The notes under the pieces were generated by a model. It had not been told where the DNA came from, made no database searches, and saw only the letters and a list, made by a program, of their open reading frames with translations. Below, in pieces: positions 10,266 to 19,899 of a stretch of 64,000 nucleotides of DNA. Position numbers and translations under genes: made by a program. Origin of the DNA: Paraoerskovia sediminicola (GTDB lineage Bacteria; Actinomycetota; Actinomycetes; Actinomycetales; Cellulomonadaceae); NCBI RefSeq assembly GCF_030296575.1, contig NZ_AP027729.1, positions 1,612,001 through 1,676,000 of the forward strand, written 5' to 3'. Every line of letters begins with the position of its first letter. The stretch's first letter is position 1.

Positions 10266-11689
10266 TCAGCCGATCCGCTCGCGTCGCCCGAGGATGCCTT
10301 GCGGCCTCACGAGCAGGACGAGGATGAGGATCACGAGCGCGGTCGCGTAGCGCAGGTCGCTCGGGAGGACGAGGTTGGACAGCTCGACGACCATCCCGAT
10401 GACGAGCGACCCGATGAGGGCGCCGAACGCCGTCCCGAGACCGCCCAGGGTGACGGCCGCGAACATGAGCAGCAGCAGCTGGAGGCCCATCATCCAGTTG
10501 AACGACCCGAAGACGATGCCGAGGAGCATGCCGCCGAGGCCGGCGAGGGTGGTCGCGAGGATCCAGACGATGCGGATGATCTTGTCGGGGTCGATCCCGG
10601 TCGCCGCGGCGAGGGCCGAGTTGTCCGAGACCGCGCGGGTGGCCTGGCCGATCCGCGTCCGGGTGAGGAACCACGCGACGCCGAGGAGCACCACGATCGC
10701 GATGATCATCGAGATCCAGGAGCCGACCGTCAGGGTGACCGGCCCGAGCGTCCAGGAGCTCGGGTTGTCGACGAGGATCCGCTGTGTCCCTGCGCCGATG
10801 GCGAGCTGGATCCCGAACTGGAGGGCGATCGACAGCCCGATCGTCACGATCATCAGCTGGACGACGGGGGTGCCGCGTTTGCGCAACGGCCGCCAGATCC
10901 CGGCGTCCTGCGCCCAGCCGGTGAGGCCGCACAGGACGAGGGTGACGATGGCGCCGAGCCAGATCGGCATGCCCATGACGTTCATCGTCACGAACGCGAG
11001 CATCGCCCCGAGGGTGACCTGCTCACCGTGGGAGAAGCTCGAGAGCCGCGTGGTGCCGTAGATGAGGCTGAGCCCGACCGAGGCGAGGGCGAGGAGGAGC
11101 CCGAACCGGAGCCCGGAGCCGACCTGCTGCCAGATCTGGCTGACCTTGATCCCGCCGATCTCGGCGGGGACGACGAGCCCGAGTCGGTCGCGGTGCTCGC
11201 GTCGCCCGAGTCGGTCGCCGAGTCGGTGGCGTCCGTGGTCGGCGCGGCGTCCACGCCGACCCGGAACGCCGCACGCGCGGTCGACCCGAGCTGCGCGATG
11301 ACGGTGATCTCCGTCGCGGCGCCCTCGCCGAGCTGTGCGTCGTCCGGGAGCGTCGACTCGTCGATGGTGACCGTGTACTCGCCGACGGTGGACGTCGGCA
11401 CGGCCGGCAGTCCCTCCTCGGTCGAGGTCACGGTCTCGGAGAAGTTCTCCGGTCCTGTGACCTCGGCCTCCGCACCGCCGATCCGGTTGTTGTCACCGTC
11501 GAGGACGAGCACCGCGAGGCACGCGGTCTCCCCGTCGGCGGTACAGCTCTGCTCGGCTGTGGTGGGTAGCACGCTCGGGGCTGCTGCCAGCGCCGCGGGC
11601 GCTCCGACAAGCGTCGCGCTCGCCGCGAGGGCGAGCGCTGCTGTCAGTCGTCGGAGCCGCGTGGGTGTGCTGGCTCTTTCCGCTGTCAT
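10266..11689 (-). CDS. livH: LivH-type permease with secreted N-terminal beta-sandwich domain (one frame break)
   Basis: The C-terminal 300 residues are a LivH permease: LALASVGLSLIYGTTRLSSFSHGEQVTLGAM (core YGTTRLSSFSHGE) and VTLGGLGTAFGALIGSLVIG. In front of it, from the ATG at 11689 (AGGAG-type site 8-9 bases upstream), the same gene encodes a signal peptide, ALALAASATLVGAPAALA, and about 100 residues resembling a carboxypeptidase-regulatory or CNA-B-like beta sandwich. A Thr/Asp/Ser linker leads into the permease. The two parts lie in frames offset by one base near 11178; adding one G gives TDSGLVVPAEIGGIKV and a 474-residue protein. The secreted domain may help dock the binding lipoprotein; that is inference. 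Confidence 0.8.
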
Positions 11690-12060
11690 CGGGCGGGGTC
11701 CTCCGTCGGGGTCCGGTGTGGCCACGGACGACGCTCCGAGGCGGGTGTGCCTCGGCGTTCGTAGGTGTTCGTGGTGATGGGGACAGTAGGTGGGACATGT
11801 GTGCGTCGTGTTACAGGTTTGTGTGCCGGGAAGTGTAGCCCGCATCACATTTGGGTCCGACCTCTGGACCTGGCGGCCCTACAACTGGTACACGTGCACC
11901 GGAATTGCCGCGTCGCTCCTGGTCAGGGGCGTATCCGCGCGGCCGGGTCGCGCGGATACGCGAGCACGTGCTGACGTGGGCCGGGTCAGGGTCGTGACAT
12001 CCGGCCCCTGAGGGCCTCAACCGTTGCCGGATCGTGACGCTGTCGCGGCATGATGGGGCC
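11690..12060. other. intergenic region with one palindrome
   Basis: This 371-base divergent gap between livH and the F420-type gene is expected to contain both promoters. An 11-bp inverted repeat, GTATCCGCGCG ... CGCGCGGATAC, spans 11931-11959 with a 7-base spacer. It could be a regulator site or a weak hairpin. A shorter GGCCCTGAGGGCC palindrome lies near 12003. I see no gene here. Confidence 0.5.
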
Positions 12061-12521
12061 ATGTCACGCCAGAAGTCCCCCGTGAGGCTCGCCGACGAGA
12101 AGTACGTCGCGCTCACCACCTTCAAGCGGTCCGGGGACGCGGTCACGACCCCGGTCTGGGTCGCGCCGCTCCCCCAGGACAGGGGCGCCCGCTGGGGTCG
12201 CTCAATGCCGACGACGGACGCATGTACGTGACGACCGACCTCGACTCGGGCAAGGTGAAGCGGATCCGCAACGGGTCGCGCGTGCGGCTCCAGGCCTGCG
12301 ACATGAAGGGCGCGGTGCACGGGCCCGCGGTGGCGGGCCGTGCTCGGGTCGTCGACGACCCGACCCTGGAGAAGGGCGCGCTCGCTGGTCTCAAGGCCAA
12401 GTACGGCCTGCAGTTCCGTTTGATCGGGCTGCTCGCCACGTTCCGTCGCAACACGGGCGAGCGTGTGATCCTCGAGCTCGTCCCGGACGCGTTGCCGGCT
12501 CCCGCGCAGGAACAGGACTGA
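12061..12521 (+). CDS. PPOX-class F420-dependent oxidoreductase (one frame break)
   Basis: The protein is a small split-barrel flavin/F420 enzyme. MSRQKSPVRLADEKYVALTTFKRSG is a usual N-terminus, with TPVWVAPL following. After the break it continues MYVTTDLDSGKVKRIRNGSRVRLQACD, the family's cofactor-phosphate binding stretch (SGKVKRIRN). Frames 1 and 3 are offset by one base at the CCCCC run 12171-12175. With one base restored the protein is 153 residues, a normal family length. The reaction is F420-linked oxidation or reduction of an unknown substrate. It is followed after 7 bases by a small NTF2-like gene. Confidence 0.85.
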
Positions 12522-12528
12522 GGCGGCC

Positions 12529-12885
12529 GTGGCCGACGAGCCGGAGGACCTCGAGCGCCAGGGCTGGCAGGCCCTCGCCGCGGACGCAGCCGCCGCGACG
12601 ACCTTCTACACCGACGTCCTCGACGCGGAGGTCCTGATGCTCCTGCCCGGCGGCCTCGTGATCGACGACCGCGACGACGCGATCGACGCGATGGGCGGGG
12701 CGCCCTGGGAGTCGTTCGACCTCCAGGACGTCCGGCAGGTCGAGCTGGCGGACGACGTCGCCGTGGTCGCGTACGGGGTCGTCGCCTCCCGCTCCGGCCA
12801 GGAGTACAGCGCCACGGTGAGCAGCACCTACGCGCGCAGGGACGGTGAGTGGCGGCTCGCCGTCCACCAGCAGACCCCGCGGTAG
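12529..12885 (+). CDS. SnoaL/NTF2-like (DUF4440-type) protein
   Basis: This 118-residue cytoplasmic protein has a GTG start seven bases after the preceding stop. The pattern of an alpha-helical N-terminus, LLPGGLVIDDRDDAIDAM, and a C-terminal sheet ending EYSATVSSTYARRDGEWRLAVHQQTP (core RDGEWRLAVHQ) is typical of the DUF4440/SnoaL-like branch of the NTF2 superfamily. Members include small hydrolases, isomerases and pure binding proteins, so no reaction can be assigned. It is probably co-transcribed with the F420 oxidoreductase. Confidence 0.75.
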   Translation: MADEPEDLERQGWQALAADAAAATTFYTDVLDAEVLMLLPGGLVIDDRDDAIDAMGGAPWESFDLQDVRQVELADDVAVVAYGVVASRSGQEYSATVSSTYARRDGEWRLAVHQQTPR

Positions 12886-12928
12886 CGCGGTTCGCCGGAG
12901 GGTCGGTGACCGCACGTACGCTGGCCCG

Positions 12929-15108
12929 ATGCCAGCCCTGACACCCCCGGTCGCGGACCGCCGTCCGACCCCACGCTCGCACCACGGCCACGACTTCACG
13001 GACGACTACGAGTGGCTGCGCGAGAAGGACTCGCCCGACGTCGTCGCGCACCTCGAGGCGGAGAACGCGTTCACCGAGCAGGAGACGGCCCACCTCGCGG
13101 GCCTGCGCAGCCGGATCTTCGACGAGATCAAGGCGCGCACCCAGGAGACCGACCTGTCCGTCCCCGTGCGCGACGGCGGCTGGTGGTACTACGCCCGCAC
13201 CGTCGAGGGTCAGCAGTACGCGATCCGCGCGCGGGCGCCGCTCGGCGACGAGCCGGACGTCCCCCGGTCCTCGTCCCGGGCGAGCCGGTGCCGGGGGAGC
13301 AGGTGCTCCTCGACGAGAACGTCGAGGCCGAGGGCCACGACTTCTTCTCCCTGGGCTCGTTCGACGTCTCGGCCGACGGCACGCGCCTGGCCTACGCGGT
13401 CGACACGGCCGGGGACGAGCGCTACCTGCTGCGGGTCCGTGACCTCGTGACGGGTGAGGACCTGCCGGACGAGGTGCAGGGCACCGCGCCCGGAGCGACC
13501 TTCGCCCCCGACGGCCGCTTCGTGTTCTACCCGACGGTCGACGCGTCCTGGCGCCCCGACAAGATCTGGCGGCACGAGGTCGGCACGCCCGCCGCGGACG
13601 ACGTGACCGTGCTCGACGAGCCGGACGACCGCTACTGGGTGGGCGTGGGCCTCTCGCGGTCGCGGCGCTACCTGCAGATCGAGCTCGGCTCCAAGATCAC
13701 GAGCGAGTCGTGGCTCCTCGAGGCGGACGACCCGACCGGCGCGTTCCGGGTCGTGTGGCCCCGGCGCGAGGGCGTCGAGTACACCGTCGAGCACGCGGTG
13801 GTCGACGGCGAGGACGCGCTCCTGGTCCTGCACAACCACGAGGCCGAGAACTTCGAGCTCGTCGTCGCGCCCGTCCCGGAGGCCGCGGGCTCGCCGCTGC
13901 GCCCCGAGGACGCGAGCGTCGTCGTCCCGCACGACCCTGCCACGCGCCTCGAGGGCGTCGACGCGTTTGCCGGCCACGTCGTCCTCTCCTACCGGCGCGA
14001 GGGGCTCCAGCGGGTGGGCGTGGTCCGGCTGGGCGCGGCGTCCCCGGTGTCGGACGGCGGCGCGAGCGCGCTCCCGGACGGGTGGGACGTCGAGGAGGTC
14101 TCCTTCGAGGAGCCGCTGTTCACGGTCGGTCCGGCCGCGAACCCGGAGTGGGAGCAGGGCCACGTCCGGCTCTCGTACACGAGCTTCGTGACGCCGGGCA
14201 CGGTCTACGACTACGACGTGGCGACCCGCTCGCTCGCGCTGCGCAAGCGCCAGCCGGTGCTCGGTGGCTACGAGCCCGCCGACTACGTGCAGCAGCGGGA
14301 GTGGGCCGAGGCCGACGACGGCACGATGGTGCCGATCTCGCTCGTGTGGCGGCGCGACGCCGTCGGGCTCGACCCCTCGGGCATGCAGGCCGACCCGGTC
14401 CCGGTGCTGCTCTACGGGTACGGGTCGTACGAGATCTCGATCGACCCGGCGTTCTCGGTGCCGCGGCTCTCGCTCCTCGACCGCGGGGTGGTCCTCGCGA
14501 TCGCGCACGTGCGCGGCGGCGGCGAGATGGGCCGCCACTGGTACGAGGACGGCAAGACGCTCGCGAAGAAGAACACGTTCACCGACTTCGTGGCGTGCGC
14601 GCGGCACCTCGTCGGCGCAGGGTGGACGACGCCGGAGCGCCTGGTCGCCCAGGGCGGCTCGGCCGGCGGACTGCTCATGGGCGCCGTCGCGAACCTCGCC
14701 CCCGAGCTCTTCGCGGGCGTCGTCGCCCAGGTGCCGTTCGTCGACCCGCTGACGTCGATCCTGGACCCCGACCTGCCGCTCACGGTGATCGAGTGGGACG
14801 AGTGGGGCAACCCGCTGGCCGACCCCGAGGTCTACCGGTACATGCGGGACTACTCGCCGTACGAGAACGTGCGCGAGGACGTCGACTACCCCCGGATCCT
14901 GGCGCTCACGAGCATCAACGACACCCGGGTCCTGTACGTCGAGCCGGCGAAGTGGGTGGCGCGGCTGCGCGAGGTCGGGGCGCCCGTGCTCCTCAAGACC
15001 GAGATGAGCGCAGGGCACGGCGGGGTCTCGGGCCGGTACGCGCGGTGGGAGGAGATCGCGTTCGAGGACGCGTGGATCGCCGACGTGCTCGGGGTCCGCG
15101 AGGCCTGA
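12929..15108 (+). CDS. ptrB: oligopeptidase B / S9 family serine peptidase (one frame break)
   Basis: The protein is a cytoplasmic prolyl-oligopeptidase-family enzyme that cleaves short peptides, probably after basic residues. The N-terminal beta-propeller starts near HDFTDDYEWLREKDSP. The catalytic alpha/beta-hydrolase domain shows the nucleophile motif GGSAGGLLMG (Ser), HVRGGGEMGRHWYEDGK upstream, Asp in SINDTRVLYVEP and His in SAGHGG. The first 110 codons lie in frame 2 and the rest in frame 1. The break is at the CCCCC run 13261-13265, where one extra C restores DEPDVPPVLVPGEP and a 726-residue protein of normal length. The chosen ATG at 12929 gives MPALTPPVADRRP. Confidence 0.9.
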
Positions 15109-15160
15109 CGGGTTGCGACGGGCGTGCCCGGCGGGTGCCGACGGCCGTTCGATCGCGCGT

Positions 15161-15193
15161 GGCGTTCGAACGTCAGATGAACACTCGGTGAAC
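15161..15193 (-). promoter_or_regulatory. PHO box: three 11-bp direct repeat units (PhoP site)
   Basis: On the minus strand GTTCACCGAGT, GTTCATCTGAC and GTTCGAACGCC follow each other with exact 11-base spacing. This matches the actinobacterial PhoP direct-repeat unit (GTTCACC plus four bases). It ends 36 bases before the phosphate transporter gene, so phosphate-dependent control of that gene is likely. Confidence 0.7.
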
Positions 15194-15228
15194 TGTGCGG
15201 GGAGACATGACGATCCGGTGTCCAGCAG

Positions 15229-16632
15229 GTGGCCGGGGCATTCACCATTGAGTATGTGACCGAGACGATCCTGCTCGTCGTCGTCGTCGTGACAGCCCTG
15301 GGCTTCGACTTCACCAACGGCTTCCACGACACCGGCAACGCGATGGCGACATCCATCGCGACACGAGCCCTCAAGCCCAAGACCGCCGTGCTCCTCTCGG
15401 CGACCCTCAACCTCATCGGCGCGTTCCTGTCGCTCGCGGTGGCCGCGACCATCGCGAAGGGGATCGTCGACGCGGGACTCGTGACGCTCGAGGTCGTCCT
15501 CGCCGGCCTCGTCGGCGGCATCGTCTGGAACCTCCTCACGTGGCTGTTCGGGATCCCGTCGAGCTCGTCCCACGCGCTCATCGGCGGGATCGTCGGTGCG
15601 GTCCTCGCTGCTGCGGGCACGGAGGGCGTCCTGTGGGACGGGCTGATCTCGAAGGTCATGCTCCCCGCGCTGATCGCCCCGGTGCTCGCGATCGTGGTCG
15701 GCGGCATCGGCACCTGGATGGTGGCGCGCCTGACGAAGGACATCCCCGAGAAGACGAACAACACACTGTTCCGCTGGGGCCAGATCGGCTCGGCGTCGCT
15801 CGTCTCGCTCGCGCACGGCACCAACGACGCGCAGAAGTCGATGGGCATCATCCTGCTCGCGCTCATCGCCGGCGGCGCCGTCCCCGAGGAGTCGGGCGTC
15901 CCGTTCTGGGTCGTCGTCTCCTGTGCGGTCGCGATGGGCCTCGGCACCTACCTCGGCGGGTGGCGCGTGATCCGCACCCTGGGCAAGGGTCTCGTCGAGA
16001 TCGACTCCCGCCAGGGCATGGCGGCCGAGACGTCGTCCGCCGCCGTGATCCTGCTGTCGAGCCACTTCGGCTACTCGCTCTCGACCACCCACGTCGCCAC
16101 CGGGTCGATCCTCGGCTCCGGCGTCGGGATGCCCGGCGCGACGGTCCGCTGGGGCGTCGCCCGCCGCATGTTCATGGCGTGGATCATCACGGTCCCCGCC
16201 GCCGGGATCGTCGGCGCCAGCTGCTTCTGGATCGACCAGGCGATCGGCGGAGCCGCCGGCTCCTTCACGGTCTTCGGGATCCTCCTCGTCACGGCCTTCG
16301 CGATCTGGAAGGTCTCGCGCCGCAAGCCCGTCGACCACAGCAACGTCAACGACGACTGGGACGACGCGTCGACCCAGGTCGCCGAGGCCGTCGCGGTCCA
16401 CGACCCCGGAGTGCTCGCCGAGGCGCACGTCACGGTCGGTGGCGGCGCGGCGGACAGCGACGGCGACGCCGGTGATGCGGGCGCGGGCACGGCCGGACGC
16501 AGCGAGGAGACCCCCGATGAGCAAGTACATCGAGCTCGACGCCCTGGTCCAGGTGGTCCTCGCCGGGATCCTCGTCGGCGCGGGCCTGCCGGCGCTTTTC
16601 GCCCTCGGGGTCCGGACCCTCGTCGGTCGTGA
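15229..16632 (+). CDS. pitA: inorganic phosphate transporter, Pit family
   Basis: A multi-pass membrane protein, low-affinity phosphate:H+ (or metal-phosphate) symporter. The two Pit signature repeats are present: GFDFTNGFHDTGNAMATSIA near residue 25 and SLAHGTNDAQKSMGIILLA near residue 195. The start is the GTG at 15229; a GTG at 15256 is an alternative. As written the frame runs to 16632, but residues after about 428 are Arg/Pro-rich and overlap the next gene by 116 bases. One extra C in the run at 16511-16515 would end the protein at 16520, overlapping the next ATG as ATGA. I therefore think the true protein is about 430 residues. A PHO box lies directly upstream. Confidence 0.9.
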   Translation: MAGAFTIEYVTETILLVVVVVTALGFDFTNGFHDTGNAMATSIATRALKPKTAVLLSATLNLIGAFLSLAVAATIAKGIVDAGLVTLEVVLAGLVGGIVWNLLTWLFGIPSSSSHALIGGIVGAVLAAAGTEGVLWDGLISKVMLPALIAPVLAIVVGGIGTWMVARLTKDIPEKTNNTLFRWGQIGSASLVSLAHGTNDAQKSMGIILLALIAGGAVPEESGVPFWVVVSCAVAMGLGTYLGGWRVIRTLGKGLVEIDSRQGMAAETSSAAVILLSSHFGYSLSTTHVATGSILGSGVGMPGATVRWGVARRMFMAWIITVPAAGIVGASCFWIDQAIGGAAGSFTVFGILLVTAFAIWKVSRRKPVDHSNVNDDWDDASTQVAEAVAVHDPGVLAEAHVTVGGGAADSDGDAGDAGAGTAGRSEETPDEQVHRARRPGPGGPRRDPRRRGPAGAFRPRGPDPRRS

Positions 16633-16792
16633 CGGTTCGCTCGCGACCGGCGCGGCGGCCGCCACGGACTCGGTCGCGACCCGTACGGCGCGCCCCGCCG
16701 CGTGGCGCCTCGTCGTCGCCGGCCTCTGCTTCGCCGTGATCGTCGCCGCGATCGGCGCCGGGATCTGGTTCCTGGCCTCCGGCGGGCACTGA
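16517..16792 (+). CDS. small membrane protein downstream of pit
   Basis: This 91-residue protein has two hydrophobic helices (about residues 10-30 and 65-87) separated by an Ala/Thr-rich loop. The start ATG at 16517 gives MSKYIELDALVQVVLAG and is probably coupled to the pit stop codon. Small two-helix proteins often follow pit in actinobacteria, but I cannot name a family or a function. A phosphate-related accessory role is only a suggestion from position. Confidence 0.7.
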   Translation: MSKYIELDALVQVVLAGILVGAGLPALFALGVRTLVGRDGSLATGAAAATDSVATRTARPAAWRLVVAGLCFAVIVAAIGAGIWFLASGGH

Positions 16793-16802
16793 CCCGTCCG
16801 GC

Positions 16803-17882
16803 TCAGCCCAGGACCCGCCGCACCGTCTCCAGGAGCCGGGCGACGTCGTCCGAGGTCGTGTCCCACGCGCACATCCACCGGGACACCACCGTCTCGGGTG
16901 TCGGTCCGGGCGCGAAGTCGTAGAACGGGTGCGACCGGCGGATCTCGTCGGCGGCCTCCCGCGGGAGCGCCACGAACAGGGCGTTGACCTCGGTCGGGGC
17001 GACGAAGGCGAGGTCGCGCACCCGCCCGGACGCGACGTCGTCGTCCAGCGCGGACCGGAGCCGGGCGGCCATCTCGTTCGCGTACTGCGCGCTGCGCCGC
17101 CACAGCGCCGGCCCGCCGTCACCCGGCCGCTCCAGCAGTGCGACGAGCTGCGCCGACACGTAGCGCATCTTCGACGCGAGCTGCATCTGGCCCTTGCGCA
17201 CGTAGGCGAGGCCGTCGGCGGCGTCGGGGTTCAGCAGCACGACGGCCTCGGCCGCCATCGCGCCGTTCTTCGTGCCGCCGAGCGACAGGGCGTCGACGCC
17301 GACGTCCGTCGTGAGGGCACGCAGCGGGACGTCGAGGGCCGCCGCGGCGTTCGCGAGCCGGGCCCCGTCGAGGAACAAGCGCATCCCGTGGTCGTGGGCG
17401 GCGTCCGCGACCGCCCGGATCTCCGCCGGCGTGTACAGCGTGCCGAGCTCCGTGGACTGGGTGATGAGGACCGCGAGCGGCTGCGCGTGGTGGACGTTGC
17501 CCAGCGCGCCGGCGTTGGCGAGCACCGCGTCCGGACCGATCTTGCCGAGCACCGACGGGACGGGGATCACCTTGATGCCGCCCACGCGCTCGGGGGCGCC
17601 CTGCTCGTCGGCGTTCACGTGCGACGCCTCACCGGCGACGACCGCGCCCCAGCGGGGGAGCATCGCCGACAGGCCGACGACGTTCGCGCCGGTCCCGTTG
17701 AACACCGGGTACGTGACCGCCTGGTCGCCGAGCTCCTCCCGCACGAGGTCGTCGAGCCGCGCCGTCCACGGGTCCTCGCCGTAGGCGACGGCGTGGTCGG
17801 TGTTGGCCGCGCCGACGGCGGCCAGGACCTCGGGGTGGACGCCGGCGTGGTTGTCGGAGGCGAAGCTGCGGAAGGCGGTCAC
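16803..17882 (-). CDS. ltaE: low-specificity L-threonine aldolase family PLP enzyme
   Basis: This 359-residue fold-type I PLP enzyme likely cleaves L-threonine (or allo-threonine) to glycine and acetaldehyde. Family features are FASDNHAGVHPEVLAA at the N-terminus, YGEDPWTARLDDL, the FNGTGANVVGL cofactor-binding region, the conserved Asp in LFLDGARLANA and the Schiff-base lysine in SLGGTKNGAM. It converges with the small pit-linked gene (10-base gap) and is divergent from a VanZ gene 39 bases away. Confidence 0.9.
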   Translation of the reverse strand: MTAFRSFASDNHAGVHPEVLAAVGAANTDHAVAYGEDPWTARLDDLVREELGDQAVTYPVFNGTGANVVGLSAMLPRWGAVVAGEASHVNADEQGAPERVGGIKVIPVPSVLGKIGPDAVLANAGALGNVHHAQPLAVLITQSTELGTLYTPAEIRAVADAAHDHGMRLFLDGARLANAAAALDVPLRALTTDVGVDALSLGGTKNGAMAAEAVVLLNPDAADGLAYVRKGQMQLASKMRYVSAQLVALLERPGDGGPALWRRSAQYANEMAARLRSALDDDVASGRVRDLAFVAPTEVNALFVALPREAADEIRRSHPFYDFAPGPTPETVVSRWMCAWDTTSDDVARLLETVRRVLG

Positions 17883-17921
17883 CGACCCAGGCTACGACCG
17901 CCGCGCCGCTAGCCTGGGCGC

Positions 17922-18398
17922 GTGACGACCGGGCGAGCCACGCGGGTTCCCGAGCGCGAGCCCGACCGGCGCCGCGCGGCTCCGGTGGTCCTCCGGGTGG
18001 TGGCCGGCGTCTACCTGGCTGCGGTGCTGGTCGTCACCCTCTGGCCGACACCGCAGGAGTCCCCGGCCCCCGGCTGGGCCCGCGCGGTGCTCGACGCCGC
18101 CGCGAGAGTCGGCGTCCCCCTCACGTACGACGTCCTCGAGGTCGTGTCGAACGTCGTCATGTTCGTGCCGTTCGGGGTGCTCGGGGTCCTGCTCGTCCGG
18201 GACGGGCGACCCGTTCGCGTCGTCGCCCTCGTGGTCGTCGTCGCGGCCGCGCTCTCGACGGCGATCGAGACCGCGCAGACCCAGATCCCCGGTCGCGTGC
18301 CCACCGTGCAGGACGTCGTCCTCAACACCGCGGGCGCTCTGCTCGGTGCCCTCGTCGCGGTCGTGCTCCTCGTGCTCCGCGACCGGCGCGCTACCTGA
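17922..18398 (+). CDS. VanZ-family membrane protein
   Basis: This 158-residue protein has four hydrophobic segments. The VanZ-like pattern is visible in LVVTLWPTPQES near residue 35 and, after VVSNVVMFVPFGVLGVLLV, in STAIETAQTQIPGRVPTVQDVVLNTAGALLG (core IETAQTQIPGR and DVVLNTAGALLG). The conserved Asn, Glu and Asp positions of the family are all present. VanZ proteins are linked to lipoglycopeptide tolerance and envelope functions, but most family members have no known role. GTG start. Confidence 0.85.
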   Translation: MTTGRATRVPEREPDRRRAAPVVLRVVAGVYLAAVLVVTLWPTPQESPAPGWARAVLDAAARVGVPLTYDVLEVVSNVVMFVPFGVLGVLLVRDGRPVRVVALVVVVAAALSTAIETAQTQIPGRVPTVQDVVLNTAGALLGALVAVVLLVLRDRRAT

Positions 18399-18450
18399 CC
18401 GGCGATCCCGCCTCCGTGCGCGACCGCGGCGTCGGCCGTACCGTCACCCC

Positions 18451-19899
18451 ATGACGACTCCCTGGTTCACGCGGGCCCGCGAGTCGTTCTGGTTCCTGCC
18501 GACCGTCTGCGGGGTCCTCGCCATCGCACTCGCCTTCGCGCTGGTCGAGGTCGACGCGAGGCTCGCCGACGGCAGCACCGCCGGGCTCGGCTTCCTCGAC
18601 GCGATCAGCGCCTCGGGCGGTCGCGCGCTCCTGGGGGCGATCGCCGGGTCGATCCTCACCGTCGCCGCGACGTCCTTCTCGATCACGATCTCGGTGATGG
18701 TGACGACGTCGTCGACCTACGGGCCGCGCCTCGTCCGGAACTTCATGGCGGACCGCGCGAACCAGGCGGTCCTCGCCGTCTTCACCTCGACGTTCCTGTA
18801 CGCGCTCGTGGTGCTGCGCGCGGTGCGCTCGGAGGAGGACGAGCGCTCCGCGTTCGTCCCCGTGATCGCGGTGAACGTCGCGGTGATCCTCGCCGTCGCG
18901 AACGTCGCGGTGCTCGTCTTCTTCATCCACCACATCGCACAGTCCGTCCAGGTCACGACGCTCCAGCAGAAGGTCCGGGACGAGCTCGTCGCGGTCGTCG
19001 ACCAGGTGTACCCGGAGCAGCCGTCCGGCGCCGGGTCGCGCGCTGGGTCACGCGCGGGGTCGCGCGCTGGGTCGCGCGCTGGATCACGCGCGGGGTCGGA
19101 CGACGTCCCGGACGGCAGCGACGAGGACGATCGCCTCCGCGACGTGGTCCCCGTGGTCCGCGCCGACGCCCAGGTGGTCCGTGCCACCGCCGCCGGGTAC
19201 GTCCAGTACCTGGATCTCGACGGGCTCGCGAGGCTCGGCCGGAAGTACGACGTCACGGTGGCGCTCACCGTCGCCCCAGGGACGCACCTGATCCCCGGCG
19301 CCGTCCTCGCGCGGGTCGGCGACCGGCACGGCGAGGCGACCGACTGGGATCTCGACGAGCTCGACGACCTCGTCGACGGTGTCTGCGACGCGATCTCCCT
19401 GGGCTCGTCCCGCACGCCGTACCAGGACGTGGCCTTCGCGGTGCGGCAGCTCACCGAGATGGCGGTGCGCGCCCTCTCGCCCGGGACCAACGACCCGTAC
19501 ACGGCGGTCAGCGCGCTCGACGCGCTCTCCTCCGGCCTCGTCCCGGTCGTCCGGCGTGCGCCGGCCCCGCGTGGCCGCGCGGACGCGGACGCCGTCACCC
19601 GCGTCGTCGTCGACTGGCCGACGGCGGAGGAGCTGGTGACCGACGTCCTGGCCGCCATGCGCACGTACGCCGTGGACGCTCCCGTCGCGCTCGACGCGAC
19701 CGTGCGGCTCGTCGAGCGGCTCGCCGACGCTGCCGGCCGGCCCGCCGTGCAGGTGGCGATCGCCGAGCAGGTGCGGCTGCTCTGCGACGCGGTGCGCGAG
19801 GGCCAGCCGCTGCCCGACGTCGTCGACGCCGTCTGTGGGCGACTCGACACCGTGCGGGCATCGCTCGTCGATCAGGCCCCGGGCGCGCCGTCCACGTAG
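18451..19899 (+). CDS. DUF2254 membrane protein
   Basis: This 482-residue protein starts at the ATG giving MTTPWFTRARESFWFLPTVCG. About four membrane segments fill the first 190 residues, with the conserved SFSITISVMVTTSSTYGPRLVRNFM stretch (core TTSSTYGPRL) characteristic of DUF2254. A long soluble C-terminal part contains LSPGTNDPYTAVSALDAL, also conserved in the family. Function is unknown; transport or envelope roles have been guessed for the family. A Gly-Ser-Arg-Ala repeat interrupts the middle. The 3' end overlaps the convergent YchJ gene by 28 bases. Confidence 0.85.
   Translation: MTTPWFTRARESFWFLPTVCGVLAIALAFALVEVDARLADGSTAGLGFLDAISASGGRALLGAIAGSILTVAATSFSITISVMVTTSSTYGPRLVRNFMADRANQAVLAVFTSTFLYALVVLRAVRSEEDERSAFVPVIAVNVAVILAVANVAVLVFFIHHIAQSVQVTTLQQKVRDELVAVVDQVYPEQPSGAGSRAGSRAGSRAGSRAGSRAGSDDVPDGSDEDDRLRDVVPVVRADAQVVRATAAGYVQYLDLDGLARLGRKYDVTVALTVAPGTHLIPGAVLARVGDRHGEATDWDLDELDDLVDGVCDAISLGSSRTPYQDVAFAVRQLTEMAVRALSPGTNDPYTAVSALDALSSGLVPVVRRAPAPRGRADADAVTRVVVDWPTAEELVTDVLAAMRTYAVDAPVALDATVRLVERLADAAGRPAVQVAIAEQVRLLCDAVREGQPLPDVVDAVCGRLDTVRASLVDQAPGAPST
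19028..19096 (+). repeat. 12-bp tandem repeat encoding Gly-Ser-Arg-Ala units
   Basis: Five to six copies of a 12-bp unit close to GGGTCGCGCGCT encode GSRA repeats. The copies lie between the membrane half and the soluble half of the DUF2254 protein, an acceptable place for a length-variable linker. Confidence 0.75.

Noticed and set aside
13210-17103. Very long open frame on the minus strand (about 1300 codons)
   Set aside because: It lies antisense to the oligopeptidase B and phosphate transporter genes, is rich in Arg/Gly/Ala and lacks any motif or start signal. It is a by-product of the GC-skewed third codon positions.
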